Position numbers and translations under genes: made by a program. Positions 8,910 through 17,996 of a stretch of 64,000 nt of DNA are shown piece after piece. The DNA lies in contig JAPPCZ010000091.1 of the NCBI GenBank assembly GCA_028824685.1, forward strand, positions 1 to 64,000, in the 5' to 3' direction. Positions within the stretch are counted from its first letter, which is position 1. Each line of letters opens with the position of its first letter. The stretch is from Candidatus Poribacteria bacterium (GTDB taxonomy: Bacteria > Poribacteria > WGA-4E > WGA-3G). The notes beneath the pieces are model-generated. The model saw only the letters and a program-made list of their open reading frames with translations. It made no database searches and had not been told where the DNA came from.

Positions 8910-9962
8910 TTAGCAATGATAAATCACAAAAATCTTTCCGCGTTTTCCACCCACATCCACACTAACCCGTTGCCTTGTTTTGAGCGATTTTTGCTGTTTG
9001 AGTATCTTGTCTAAAAGTGCAGGTTGCAATGTCAACAACACCATTTTTCCATTCGGTTTAAGCACAATTTCATATTCATGGAGACATTTTCTATACAAGT
9101 TAGCGAGTTGAGAAGTATTCTCGTTTCTTTCAACTATTGGTAGGTTACAGACGATTTTGTCAACAGAATTCGGTTGTATTGGCAGGGATTGTGTGTCCCA
9201 ATGAAAAAACTGACGCGGTTGATGTTGCCTACCAAAATTTCTCTGCGTAGCATTTAGTGCTTCTTTTGAGATGTCACCACCGATGAGGTAACGATAGCGA
9301 CCCGAAAATGCACGTTCCAATAGAATAGTTCCCGCCCCACACATAGGATCTAAAAAGAGATCGTTCGGATGTGGTTGTGAAAGCCACACCATACTATACG
9401 CCAAAGTCGGTTTAATTGATTGCGGTACGTGTGTCTGCTTATATGAACGTTGTGCCATCTCAGGTTTGGAAAGTCGGATACTGATATAAGCATCCTGACC
9501 ATGCACCTCTGCCCACACATCCAACCCTGAACTTGACTGAGTCAATTGCCAACCACGATCAACTAATACCCTTTCAACAACTTGATGTAAATCACGTTTT
9601 TGAAAATTACGGAATCCAGACATCCGACTAATAACACGAAACGGAATCCGTCTCCGCATACGGATACCGACTTGCCGACAACAAGCCAGTGTTTCCCCAA
9701 AGTTAAACCGAGTCAATGCCTGCCTTATAGCAGTCAAAGAACTACGCGAACGCGTCATCTTCGGAATATGTTTTATTATTACAAACAGATGTTCCGCTGT
9801 CCGCAGCGATAATAAATCCTTTGGGTTACCTGTGTATTGAAAGACAATTCGTTGCGGTTTCCGCATCAGGATTTTGAATTGTTCAGTATCCCCAAAGCGC
9901 GCAATTATCTCTTGACGGGCGATGTTTTCCAATCCTGCAGTGACAAAAATCGAATAGATCAT
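8910..9962 (-). CDS. THUMP-domain RNA N2-guanosine methyltransferase (Trm14/RlmL-like)
   Basis: 350 residues. The N-terminus (about 1-160) has the ferredoxin-like plus THUMP arrangement used to bind RNA. The C-terminus is a Rossmann-fold SAM methyltransferase of the UPF0020 family, with D-P-M-C-G-A-G-T-I-L-L-E near residue 205 as the SAM-binding motif. The catalytic N-P-P-(Y/F) motif of the family appears here as N-L-P-I near residue 275, the variant seen in Trm14/TrmN-type enzymes that form m2G in tRNA. It lies nine bases downstream of the hydrolase gene and probably shares its transcript. The exact RNA target (tRNA or 23S rRNA) is uncertain. Confidence 0.8.
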   Translation of the reverse strand: MIYSIFVTAGLENIARQEIIARFGDTEQFKILMRKPQRIVFQYTGNPKDLLSLRTAEHLFVIIKHIPKMTRSRSSLTAIRQALTRFNFGETLACCRQVGIRMRRRIPFRVISRMSGFRNFQKRDLHQVVERVLVDRGWQLTQSSSGLDVWAEVHGQDAYISIRLSKPEMAQRSYKQTHVPQSIKPTLAYSMVWLSQPHPNDLFLDPMCGAGTILLERAFSGRYRYLIGGDISKEALNATQRNFGRQHQPRQFFHWDTQSLPIQPNSVDKIVCNLPIVERNENTSQLANLYRKCLHEYEIVLKPNGKMVLLTLQPALLDKILKQQKSLKTRQRVSVDVGGKRGKIFVIYHC

Positions 9963-9971
9963 CTGTATCCT

Positions 9972-12227
9972 TTATGGCTGTGGCCAATTTAGATGTTTAT
10001 GTAGGAATTGGAATGTTTTATCGGAATTAATCTGATGTCCGCCATCAAAGAATTCAATCTCAGTTTTATCCGCTATACCGAGACGAACGTAAAGACGGCG
10101 CACCGTAGCGAATTCATGTGCTACCCACTCATCGGGCGCCACACCATCATCATGACCGCGTTCCACCATAAACGGTCGTGGTGCGATTAACCCTGCCATT
10201 TCAGCATAGTTGAACGTGTTTCCCAAATCAAATTCAAACATCTCATATTCACCTGTGAACATATAACTATACCGAGAATCAAAGGTGGCGTTTTTAACAA
10301 TCCACTCATTGAAATCCGCTGAGCAGATAGAGCAGGCGTATTTTTCAAGAACTGCTGGTACCCGCATTGCTGTTTTACCACCGTAAGAGAGTCCGTAAAA
10401 ACCGATTCTGTCCTCATCAACGTATGGAAGTTCTGCTAACCAGTCAAGCGTGCGTTCATGTTGTCGGATAATCAACGAAAAGAGTGACCATTTGATTGGA
10501 TTGGCTTTCCGTTGGATAACGCGGAAAGCGTCTTGACCAATATACGGGTTCTGTGGTGCATAAGTTATAAATCCTCTATCTGCCAACTGTGCTGCGTAGA
10601 AGTGATAAACCGACTGGATTTTTGGGTCTGCAGTATCCTGCGGTCTACCCTCTAACCCATGTTGACAGACAACAACAGGACGTTGTTCCCCTGGCTCAAG
10701 GTCGTTCGGAAGTAGCAAGATACCGTAAGCAAAAACATCTTTCCATACATCAAGCACAACTTCATACCCTTTCCATTTGGGTTCGTCATAAATCAGGCGT
10801 GTTCTCGGATTCGCAGGCACGTCAGGCGGGGGACACCGTCCAATTACCTCATCCCAGAAATAGGTTTTTGCATCCGCGCATGTCTCTTCCCATTTTTCCA
10901 GTGAAGATGTATCAGTCTTATTCCAAAAGAACTCTTGGCGTCGTGTCGCTGCTTCCCGTAAAAAACGTTGTGTCAGATTGATGAGTTGCATAAACTGGCG
11001 TTGGTGCCGTGCATCGTAGTCATAAGACTCTGTAGTATCTGATGTTAGAGGTTGGTTTTTGTCAACACGTGCATTTTCAACGCCAAGACTCGTGAGAAAT
11101 GTGGTTAATGTCTCTGTAGAACCGGGTAATCTGTCTTCAGGACAAATTAGGTGAATATTATCTTCGCAACCCAGTTCTTGATAAACAGTCCTTGCATGAT
11201 TAAACTCTGTTTCTACGGATTTAATTGGTGGCGAGACAAGTTGACCAGGTGCTGCACCACCTCGACCATCCCGTCTGGGCGGTGGCCCGATAACCTCTGG
11301 TCCACGACTCGCTTCAACGATTAACGAACGCGGTACAATGAGACTCGCAATCTCAGCATCACCAAATTCATGGGTGAGTCCCCATACGTTACGGTAAATC
11401 GGTTCACGCCAAACTTCTTCACGCGATTGAAAATACCCACTAACAACCGTAGCCTGAATTCGTGTGTCTGCTGCAGCACTATGGTAGGCAATCAATCCGC
11501 CCTCGCCGTAGCCCATAACGCCAATCGGTTCATGAAAAAAGGACATCCAATCCACAAGTGATAAGACCTTCTGAACCTCATATCCGATAATGTGACGTCC
11601 CAATTGATATGCCATTCGGTAGATAAATTCGCGGTGCGGTTGATTGGTAAATGCACCGATTTTAGGATTGCCAGAGTAGGTATCCTCACGATTGATAAGC
11701 AGCGGAATCACAACCCGACATCCAGCACTCGCTAAATGCCGCGCAAATTGTGCATTAGGTGGAAGTTCGTCGGTTACACCTGCAATCATCTCAGGCGTCC
11801 AATCCGCATCTGGTAATGCGATTATCTGGGCGACAACTAGTGTATTGTCGTTCGGTTCTAACAGCAATCCTTCACCATCAACTTCATCAAAAACCTGCCA
11901 CCGAACGCGGGATACGGTGTAATTCTCACCTTTTGCTATATGTGCAGAGGTTTTTGTTGTTCCAAGATATGAAATCGCATCAATTGGTAGGCGTTCATCA
12001 TAACATCCTATCTGTTTTCTGAACCGTTGTCTGTTCGGTTCAACGGATTCGGTATATGCAGTATGTGAACTATAATCGCGATTCCACAACGTTTCACGTT
12101 TTTCTGCTGCGATCTCTATGGCACGGGTTACATAGTTGTCAAGGTCTTCAACCATTTGTGCGGCAAGATCACCTTCAAAAGTCAAAGGTGCTGTGCCATG
12201 TAATTCTGGAGTATGATTTTTTGACAT
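9972..12227 (-). CDS. tandem alpha/beta-hydrolase (dienelactone hydrolase/acetyl-xylan esterase type), one half degenerate
   Basis: 751 residues made of two alpha/beta-hydrolase domains. The C-terminal domain (about 440-751) has an intact nucleophile elbow, G-L-S-Y-G-G with Ser614, a candidate acid at Asp693/Asp694 (G-H-D-D-G-V) and His731 (G-G-H-Q-I-N). The N-terminal domain (about 100-395) has the same layout, but its elbow reads G-Y-G-E-G-G at 239-244, with Glu at the nucleophile position, so it is probably not a serine hydrolase. No signal peptide, so likely cytoplasmic. Substrate unknown; related proteins are often annotated as acetyl-xylan esterases. The ATG is preceded by AAGGA. Confidence 0.8.
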   Translation of the reverse strand: MSKNHTPELHGTAPLTFEGDLAAQMVEDLDNYVTRAIEIAAEKRETLWNRDYSSHTAYTESVEPNRQRFRKQIGCYDERLPIDAISYLGTTKTSAHIAKGENYTVSRVRWQVFDEVDGEGLLLEPNDNTLVVAQIIALPDADWTPEMIAGVTDELPPNAQFARHLASAGCRVVIPLLINREDTYSGNPKIGAFTNQPHREFIYRMAYQLGRHIIGYEVQKVLSLVDWMSFFHEPIGVMGYGEGGLIAYHSAAADTRIQATVVSGYFQSREEVWREPIYRNVWGLTHEFGDAEIASLIVPRSLIVEASRGPEVIGPPPRRDGRGGAAPGQLVSPPIKSVETEFNHARTVYQELGCEDNIHLICPEDRLPGSTETLTTFLTSLGVENARVDKNQPLTSDTTESYDYDARHQRQFMQLINLTQRFLREAATRRQEFFWNKTDTSSLEKWEETCADAKTYFWDEVIGRCPPPDVPANPRTRLIYDEPKWKGYEVVLDVWKDVFAYGILLLPNDLEPGEQRPVVVCQHGLEGRPQDTADPKIQSVYHFYAAQLADRGFITYAPQNPYIGQDAFRVIQRKANPIKWSLFSLIIRQHERTLDWLAELPYVDEDRIGFYGLSYGGKTAMRVPAVLEKYACSICSADFNEWIVKNATFDSRYSYMFTGEYEMFEFDLGNTFNYAEMAGLIAPRPFMVERGHDDGVAPDEWVAHEFATVRRLYVRLGIADKTEIEFFDGGHQINSDKTFQFLHKHLNWPQP

Positions 12228-12358
12228 GATAATTCGTCCTTGTGAAGTGGAATTTTCGTTATCCTATTGCACAGAATAAAAGTCCTAAATCACATCTTGT
12301 CTAATGGCACATTTAACAGAGTGAGGAGTTTTCGATACAACCAAGGATATCTACAGAT

Positions 12359-13330
12359 TTACTTTCTTATTACTAACTCTTCATCCAACAATTCATAGAG
12401 CTGATTGATCAGATTAATAAACCTTGCTAACTGTTTATCTCTAAAGCCTACTTTTGTACCTTCCTTAATAAGAGAACCAAGTAATTCACGCACTTTGGAA
12501 AAAGTTATCTGATTATGAGTGCCTTCCTTCCTTACATGACTAATCTTTTCTTCGTTCCTAAGAACATCTAAATTTTCTAGAATATGTCTAATCTGCTGGG
12601 CTTCATCTTTACTAAGTGTATCATCAACTGCTTTTTCCAACATCTGCCTATCAACATTCACAGTATCCCATTTCCCCTCAACAAATCGCTTTAGTTCCAA
12701 ATTTAGGAAATCTCTAATTGCTGAATCCTCTAGCGTCTGATCGTGTGGTTCATGGAAACCAGAGAAAGGGATATCTTGTATACCTTTTTGATTGAGTGAA
12801 AGTCCTACAATCAAAGCTATACTCTTGTCCACTGAATTAAGGCATGTGATTTTAAGACTTGTTACATCACCATTAATCCGGGGTATTCTATAAGAAGGCA
12901 CAAGAAATTCAATCCGCATTCGGGCTCCATATATAGATAAATCCATGTTTGCTGCGAACGATTCTATCTCTTTACCGTCTGTGATGTATTTCTTTAAAGC
13001 CACTAATATATCATTAAGAACTTTATGATGCTGAATAAGTTTATAACCTTTTAGCACAAGTTTTCGTTCCCGATGTGATCGTCCTTGGTAAACCTTTCTT
13101 ACTACCGAAACAGGTATACGCATGTTGTTCTTAGGGTCAACTTCATCACCGAGATCAATTTTGTCTAAAGGTTCTCGTACAATAACAGATAAAAATTCAT
13201 TTATACCCTCACCAATACTTAGATCAGAAACAGTGAAAGTAGGAATTTCTTTCTTAAGATCTCTAATAGATCCAGAATAATTTGTGTATGGTCGGCCAAG
13301 CCAAGTGTCTTCCCTGAAGATTTTTCTCAT
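12359..13330 (-). CDS. protein of unknown function
   Basis: 323 residues, not recognised. It has no signal peptide or membrane segment. The N-terminal 90 residues are mixed, a central beta-rich part (about 115-190) includes S-L-K-I-T-C-L-N-S, and the C-terminal 120 residues are strongly helical and charged. The central part faintly recalls phage/plasmid DUF932-type proteins, but this is too weak to name it. GGAGCAATTCC precedes the ATG, supporting a real gene. It is flanked by unrelated genes with spacers of 131 and 175 bases in which I see nothing, so it is probably transcribed alone. Confidence 0.6.
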   Translation of the reverse strand: MRKIFREDTWLGRPYTNYSGSIRDLKKEIPTFTVSDLSIGEGINEFLSVIVREPLDKIDLGDEVDPKNNMRIPVSVVRKVYQGRSHRERKLVLKGYKLIQHHKVLNDILVALKKYITDGKEIESFAANMDLSIYGARMRIEFLVPSYRIPRINGDVTSLKITCLNSVDKSIALIVGLSLNQKGIQDIPFSGFHEPHDQTLEDSAIRDFLNLELKRFVEGKWDTVNVDRQMLEKAVDDTLSKDEAQQIRHILENLDVLRNEEKISHVRKEGTHNQITFSKVRELLGSLIKEGTKVGFRDKQLARFINLINQLYELLDEELVIRK

Positions 13331-13505
13331 GGAATTGCTCCGATTTTATATAGTGTGTCAAGTTTTAGTTTTTTCATGAATTTACCTTCTCTCTTGGTAG
13401 GTGGAGGTTTCAACACCGAGAAATCGGTAACAAAGTCGTTCCACAAGAAAAATATTCATTCTCTTCAAGTATGGGCAATTACACTACAGAATTGTCAAAC
13501 TCACC

Positions 13506-14693
13506 TTAGATGATTCCTTCCTGTCTTAACTCTTCCACTTCATCATAGTGCATTTTCAACATATCAGTCAAAATCTCTACGGTATGTTCACCAAGACTGG
13601 GAGCAGGAGCATCTACATGACCGGGAGAATTGGAGAGTTTAATCGGCACACCTGGCACACTGACCGCACCAGTAACTTGATGTATCACTTGTGTGATCAT
13701 CTGTCGTGCTTTGACCTGCGGATGACTAACAACCTTGTCAATCGTGTTGATGGGGCCGCACGGCACACCGATTTTTTCAAGTGCTTCAATCCATTCATCT
13801 GTTGTACGTTGCCGCATAATCTCAGAGAGAATAGGATACAACTCACCATGATTTTCTGTCCGATCTGCATTAGAACAAAACCGTGGGTCAGAGATAAGAT
13901 TTTTCTGATCTACATGCTCACAGAATTTTGCCCATAGTACATCGTTGCCGATAGCAATAATAATGTGTCCGTCTGCTGATTCAAATGCTTCAAACGGGGT
14001 TATTGCAGGGTGTCGACTGCCGAGTGGTTTGGGGATTTCATCTGTAGCGAAATAGCGGACGATTGCATTCTCCAATACTGCAACGAGACTGTCTAACATT
14101 GCCACATCTACCAACTGACCTTTTCCAGTGTTGTTGCGATGATGAAGTGCGGATAAGATACCAATTGATGTGAAGAGTGCAGCGGTGATGTCGCTAATAG
14201 AAGTTCCAACACGCACGGGAGGCCCATCTGGTTCTCCCGTAATACTGATAATACCACCCATCCCCTGAATAATCATATCATAAGCACCTTGTTGAGCAAA
14301 GGGACCGGTTTGTCCAAAACCGGAACATGCAGCATAAATGAGTGATGGATGTTCAGTTGCAAGTGTTTCGTAGTTTAAACCGAGTTTATTCATCGTCCCC
14401 GGACGGAAATTTTCTACTAAAATGTCGCTCTGCCTAACAAGTTGCTTGAATATATGTTTTCCACGTTCGGTCTTGAGGTCAAGTGTTATACTCCGTTTGC
14501 CACGATTCACACTCATAAAGTAGAGACTAAATCCGTTTTTAAATGGACCGAAGTTCCGTGATTCATCCCCAATTCCCGGTTGTTCAATTTTTATGACTTC
14601 CGCGCCAAGGTCGCCAAGGATCATCGTTGCATAAGGCCCCGCAAGCACTCTTGTTAAATCTAATACCTTTATTCCGTCCAATGGACCTGCCAT
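13506..14693 (-). CDS. CaiB/BaiF family III CoA-transferase
   Basis: 395 residues. It would move coenzyme A between organic acids (formyl-, oxalyl-, carnitinyl-CoA types). The N-terminal L-D-G-I-K-V-L-D-L-T-R-V-L-A-G-P segment, the G-A-E-V-I-K-I-E motif near 30 and the S-V-N-R-G-K-R-S segment near 62 are characteristic, as is G-Q-L-V-D-V-A-M-L-D-S near residue 190, which contains the catalytic-aspartate region of the family. Length is normal. It stands alone on the minus strand, divergent from an oxidoreductase gene. Actual acyl substrates cannot be inferred. Confidence 0.9.
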   Translation of the reverse strand: MAGPLDGIKVLDLTRVLAGPYATMILGDLGAEVIKIEQPGIGDESRNFGPFKNGFSLYFMSVNRGKRSITLDLKTERGKHIFKQLVRQSDILVENFRPGTMNKLGLNYETLATEHPSLIYAACSGFGQTGPFAQQGAYDMIIQGMGGIISITGEPDGPPVRVGTSISDITAALFTSIGILSALHHRNNTGKGQLVDVAMLDSLVAVLENAIVRYFATDEIPKPLGSRHPAITPFEAFESADGHIIIAIGNDVLWAKFCEHVDQKNLISDPRFCSNADRTENHGELYPILSEIMRQRTTDEWIEALEKIGVPCGPINTIDKVVSHPQVKARQMITQVIHQVTGAVSVPGVPIKLSNSPGHVDAPAPSLGEHTVEILTDMLKMHYDEVEELRQEGII

Positions 14694-14719
14694 GTATTCA
14701 TACCTTACGTTCTAAAAAG

Positions 14720-14748
14720 TTGCTTTTCTGATGCATACGTGCTAAAAT
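14720..14748 (+). promoter_or_regulatory. possible promoter of the third oxidoreductase
   Basis: TTGCTT at 14720-14725 and TAAAAT at 14743-14748 with a 17-base spacer, about 86 bases before the ATG at 14835. Moderate match only. Confidence 0.4.
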
Positions 14749-14834
14749 GAAATCACATTATATGTTAGCATCAAATAGTGTCTGTGTCCATAAGTTTTTA
14801 ATGAAAGTATGATGTCGCTTGAAGGAGAACATCA

Positions 14835-15911
14835 ATGGATAAACTAAAGATCGCACATATAGGAACAGGTAACCGCGGGTCTAATACCTACCTTCCACTA
14901 ATTGCAAAATTGAAAGATGATTTGGAATTGGTTGCAGTGTGTGATGTGCACGAAAAAAGGGTTGCGGAACAAGGAGAAAAGTATAGCGTGCCTGCCTACA
15001 TTGATACTGAGCAGATGTTGGAGACAGAAAAACCAGATTTCTGTTCTATCGTGATTACACCCAGCAACAACCATGTTCCTGGGCTTCTCTGTTCACAACA
15101 TGGTGTGAGTTATTGCACAGAAACTCCGATAAACACCGACCTCAAACGTGCAGATATGATGATTGAAGCAGCCAAAGAGCATGGCACAAAGTTAGAGGTC
15201 AACGAAAACTATTATAGACGTCCATCTGAACGTATTAAACGAGAAATGATTCTTCAGGGCATTTTTGGCAAGGTGAACGTTGCTCATAACGATTTCCGTG
15301 GACACGGCTATCATGGTATTGGTCTTATACGGAGTTATGTTGGGTTTGACAACGAACCGTTGCAGGTTTACGGTTTTAATAAATCGTATAGTGTGCAGGA
15401 TCACGTGTGGCGAAAAGGACAGCCTCGGCGTAAGAAAGAGGATTGGCTACATTCAGTCATTGAATTCGCTGATGGCGCAGTAGGAATTTTTAACTTCACC
15501 AGTCTTTCTTATGGTTCACCACTTCGTGGTTTTAATGGAACAAAATTCTATGCGGAGCGCGGCATGTGTTTCCGTGATGATGCCGTTATCTTAAACGATG
15601 ATGCAGACGAACAACGACCCGTAACTATTACACGTAAAACGAATAACGTTGACGGTTATGAAACGCTCGCTGCACTTGTTGCTGATACTAACCCTGAAGT
15701 TGTATGGGAAAACCCACTGCAAAATTACCCACTCAGCGATGGCGAAATTACTGTTGCATCGGAATTAATGAGCATCGCAAATGCTGTCCGAAACGATACT
15801 GAACCGGAATATGGCGCATACAACGGGCGTAAAGATAGGGAAATTGATGTTGCTATGGGTCGCTCTTGCGCAAATAATGGGGTACCTGTTACTTTTCCAT
15901 TTGAGTACTAA
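14835..15911 (+). CDS. Gfo/Idh/MocA-family oxidoreductase, divergent member
   Basis: 358 residues with an N-terminal NAD(P)-binding G-T-G-N-R-G-S-N segment (residues 10-17) and the family's two-domain layout. The usual E-K-P lysine motif near residue 95 is replaced by C-T-E-T-P-I-N, so the position normally held by the conserved lysine is threonine. This makes it distinct from the two copies at 6.5-8.8 kb and raises the possibility of altered or lost dehydrogenase activity. A strong ribosome-binding site (GAAGGAG) precedes the ATG. Role unknown; probably sugar-derivative metabolism. Confidence 0.82.
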   Translation: MDKLKIAHIGTGNRGSNTYLPLIAKLKDDLELVAVCDVHEKRVAEQGEKYSVPAYIDTEQMLETEKPDFCSIVITPSNNHVPGLLCSQHGVSYCTETPINTDLKRADMMIEAAKEHGTKLEVNENYYRRPSERIKREMILQGIFGKVNVAHNDFRGHGYHGIGLIRSYVGFDNEPLQVYGFNKSYSVQDHVWRKGQPRRKKEDWLHSVIEFADGAVGIFNFTSLSYGSPLRGFNGTKFYAERGMCFRDDAVILNDDADEQRPVTITRKTNNVDGYETLAALVADTNPEVVWENPLQNYPLSDGEITVASELMSIANAVRNDTEPEYGAYNGRKDREIDVAMGRSCANNGVPVTFPFEY

Positions 15912-15958
15912 ACAAAGAAAATGCACCTATTTCATAGCATGGCTTAGAGAGATTTTGC

Positions 15959-15987
15959 TTGTTATGATCATCGTATTGGGCTATACT
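15959..15987 (+). promoter_or_regulatory. possible promoter of the exported-paralogue cluster
   Basis: TTGTTA at 15959-15964 and TATACT at 15982-15987 with a 17-base spacer, 35 bases before the GTG start at 16023. Confidence 0.45.
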
Positions 15988-16022
15988 TAAGGGATAGATT
16001 ATTTTACTTGGAGGATGAATAG

Positions 16023-16916
16023 GTGTTGAAATCTTTTCAGTCAATTTTCGTTTTACTTCTGATATTCGGTTTAGGTGTAACGTTGCTCGCTAACGAATGG
16101 GCAACGAATTACTTCCCAGACAAACTTGGAAGTTATTGGATTTATGCGGATCAAGAAGGAAACGAATTAACTCGCTACGCTGTTGAGGAAAAAGATGTTG
16201 AAGGCGAGACATTTCGCGCTTTTGATTATGAACCTGAAATTGATGATTGGGAAAAATATCTGTATGCTGTGCATCCATTTCTGTATAAGGTAGGTGAAGA
16301 ATGGGTGGCATTTTATGTTGGGGGTGACATAGAAGTTGCTACTGAGTCGATCCTAACTAAAAAGCTTGATGAAACACTTGGAGCGATCCGACAACAGTTT
16401 GCGGGACAACTCCCAGAAGGGATCACGATGGATTTTAACTACACAATTGAACCTAAAGCACAAGATTATTTCTATCTTTTTCCTACGCCTGTAAAATATA
16501 ATGAAGAATGGATTGCTATGCGACTGAACGTAACAGTAAAGATGAAAATGGACATTCAAGGGGCACCCGTTGAAATTCCGGCAGAACTGAAATCCATCTC
16601 ATCTACGACTAATATTGTGGAAACCGGTAATGTTATCGGAACAGAAGTTGTTGAAACACAAGCAGGAACGTTTGAAGATTGCTTAAAAATTGAGTATCGT
16701 ACCAAAACAACTGTAAACACAACACTTCCTACTGAGTTTAAGCAACTCCTTCCTGAGCAGCAACCAGCTGAATCGGTTACCACTCTCTGGTTAGCACCGA
16801 ACGTCGGAATTGTCAAATTCAGTAGTGGACAGGAGAATTCGGATGATATGAAAACCCTTGAACTCAAAAACTATGAAATCCAAACCGATGAATCCGAAAG
16901 CGGGGATAGTAAATAA
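16023..16916 (+). CDS. exported protein of the YFPxxLGSYW family, paralogue 1 of 4
   Basis: 297 residues, GTG start with GGAGG eight bases upstream. A Sec-type signal peptide (about residues 1-24) has no lipobox cysteine, so the product is periplasmic or secreted. After it comes Y-F-P-D-K-L-G-S-Y-W near residue 31 and D-Q-E-G-N-E-L-T-R. The C-terminal half has E-T-Q-A-G-T-F-E-D-C-L-K near 215 and T-T-L-W-L-A-P-N-V-G-I-V near 255. I do not know the function. The fold looks like a single all-beta domain, and only one conserved cysteine is visible. First of four tandem homologues leading into hemB. Confidence 0.75.
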   Translation: MLKSFQSIFVLLLIFGLGVTLLANEWATNYFPDKLGSYWIYADQEGNELTRYAVEEKDVEGETFRAFDYEPEIDDWEKYLYAVHPFLYKVGEEWVAFYVGGDIEVATESILTKKLDETLGAIRQQFAGQLPEGITMDFNYTIEPKAQDYFYLFPTPVKYNEEWIAMRLNVTVKMKMDIQGAPVEIPAELKSISSTTNIVETGNVIGTEVVETQAGTFEDCLKIEYRTKTTVNTTLPTEFKQLLPEQQPAESVTTLWLAPNVGIVKFSSGQENSDDMKTLELKNYEIQTDESESGDSK

Positions 16917-16977
16917 TCTACAAGCATTCTTATAATGCTTTACACATATTTATAATGCTATTTAGGTTACACTCAGG

Positions 16978-17946
16978 ATGTTGAAAAAACTGTGTCCTCT
17001 CTTGATATTTTTCCTATCTTTTTATTTTTCTTCGACTCTAATAGGGAACGAATCCACACATAAATATTTTCCAAGCACACTTGGAAGTTTTTGGGTATAT
17101 GAAGACCAAGACGGTAATGAGTTTACTCGCAAAATAATTGAAACTGAAGAAATTACGGGTGAGACATATTACAACTTCAGTTACGAACCCATGTTAGAAG
17201 ACTGGAAAGATTTTCACCGTTACATGCATCTTTCCCTGTTTAATGTAGGGGAGGAGTGGATAACGTTTGTTGTGGGAGATGAAATAAAGAAAGCAGTGGC
17301 GGCACGTCTCACTCGGGAGATGGAGATTTTCTCTAAGTTGGCAAAGAGTTCTTTGGAAAACAGTGCCCCGGCCGAACTCGACCTTACCGTTGACTTCAAC
17401 TATAATGTGGAAGTAGAAGCGGAAGACGATTTCAATTTACTTCCAACCGAAACATCCTCCGATGAAGAATGGGAAGCAACACAAATTAATGCCAAAATCA
17501 CAATGAAGTTTGACATACAGGGTCTACCAGACTTTCAGAACGCTGCAGATATTCCTGAAATGACAGTTGATTTTTCTATCATTGAGACAGGAAAAATCCT
17601 CGGCACAGAAACCGTTGAGACACCCGCTGGTACGTTTGATGATTGCTTGAAGATTGAGTATCGAACTAAAACAGAAATGATAGCATCCGATCCATCAGGA
17701 ACAGGAACAGAAGACTTACCGGGAGAATCGGTCACAACTTTATGGTTTGCGCCTAATATTGGAATTGTGAAATTTCACCAGGAAACCGAGAAAATTTTTC
17801 TCAATATGTTATCAACAAGAGATGCTATTGAAAAGTATGTATCTGATGAAGAAGCTGCAGAAATTACTGCATCTTCGGTCAAGACTTATGAATTAAAAAA
17901 ATACAAAATAGTCCCTGAAGTTTTGCCAAACGATGACAACAAATAA
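16978..17946 (+). CDS. exported YFPxxLGSFW family protein, paralogue 2 of 4
   Basis: 322 residues, the longest of the four. Signal peptide about residues 1-24, then Y-F-P-S-T-L-G-S-F-W-V-Y, D-Q-D-G-N-E-F-T-R, and the C-terminal E-T-P-A-G-T-F-D-D-C-L-K and T-T-L-W-F-A-P-N-I-G-I-V motifs shared by the group. It has extra residues in the acidic middle part and after the last motif (an inserted helix around residues 285-305). No clear Shine-Dalgarno precedes the ATG; 61 bases separate it from paralogue 1. Function unknown. Confidence 0.72.
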   Translation: MLKKLCPLLIFFLSFYFSSTLIGNESTHKYFPSTLGSFWVYEDQDGNEFTRKIIETEEITGETYYNFSYEPMLEDWKDFHRYMHLSLFNVGEEWITFVVGDEIKKAVAARLTREMEIFSKLAKSSLENSAPAELDLTVDFNYNVEVEAEDDFNLLPTETSSDEEWEATQINAKITMKFDIQGLPDFQNAADIPEMTVDFSIIETGKILGTETVETPAGTFDDCLKIEYRTKTEMIASDPSGTGTEDLPGESVTTLWFAPNIGIVKFHQETEKIFLNMLSTRDAIEKYVSDEEAAEITASSVKTYELKKYKIVPEVLPNDDNK

Positions 17947-17996
17947 TAAATTACGATCAAATTTATACCAAAAAAAACAGATATGGAGATTTTCTC

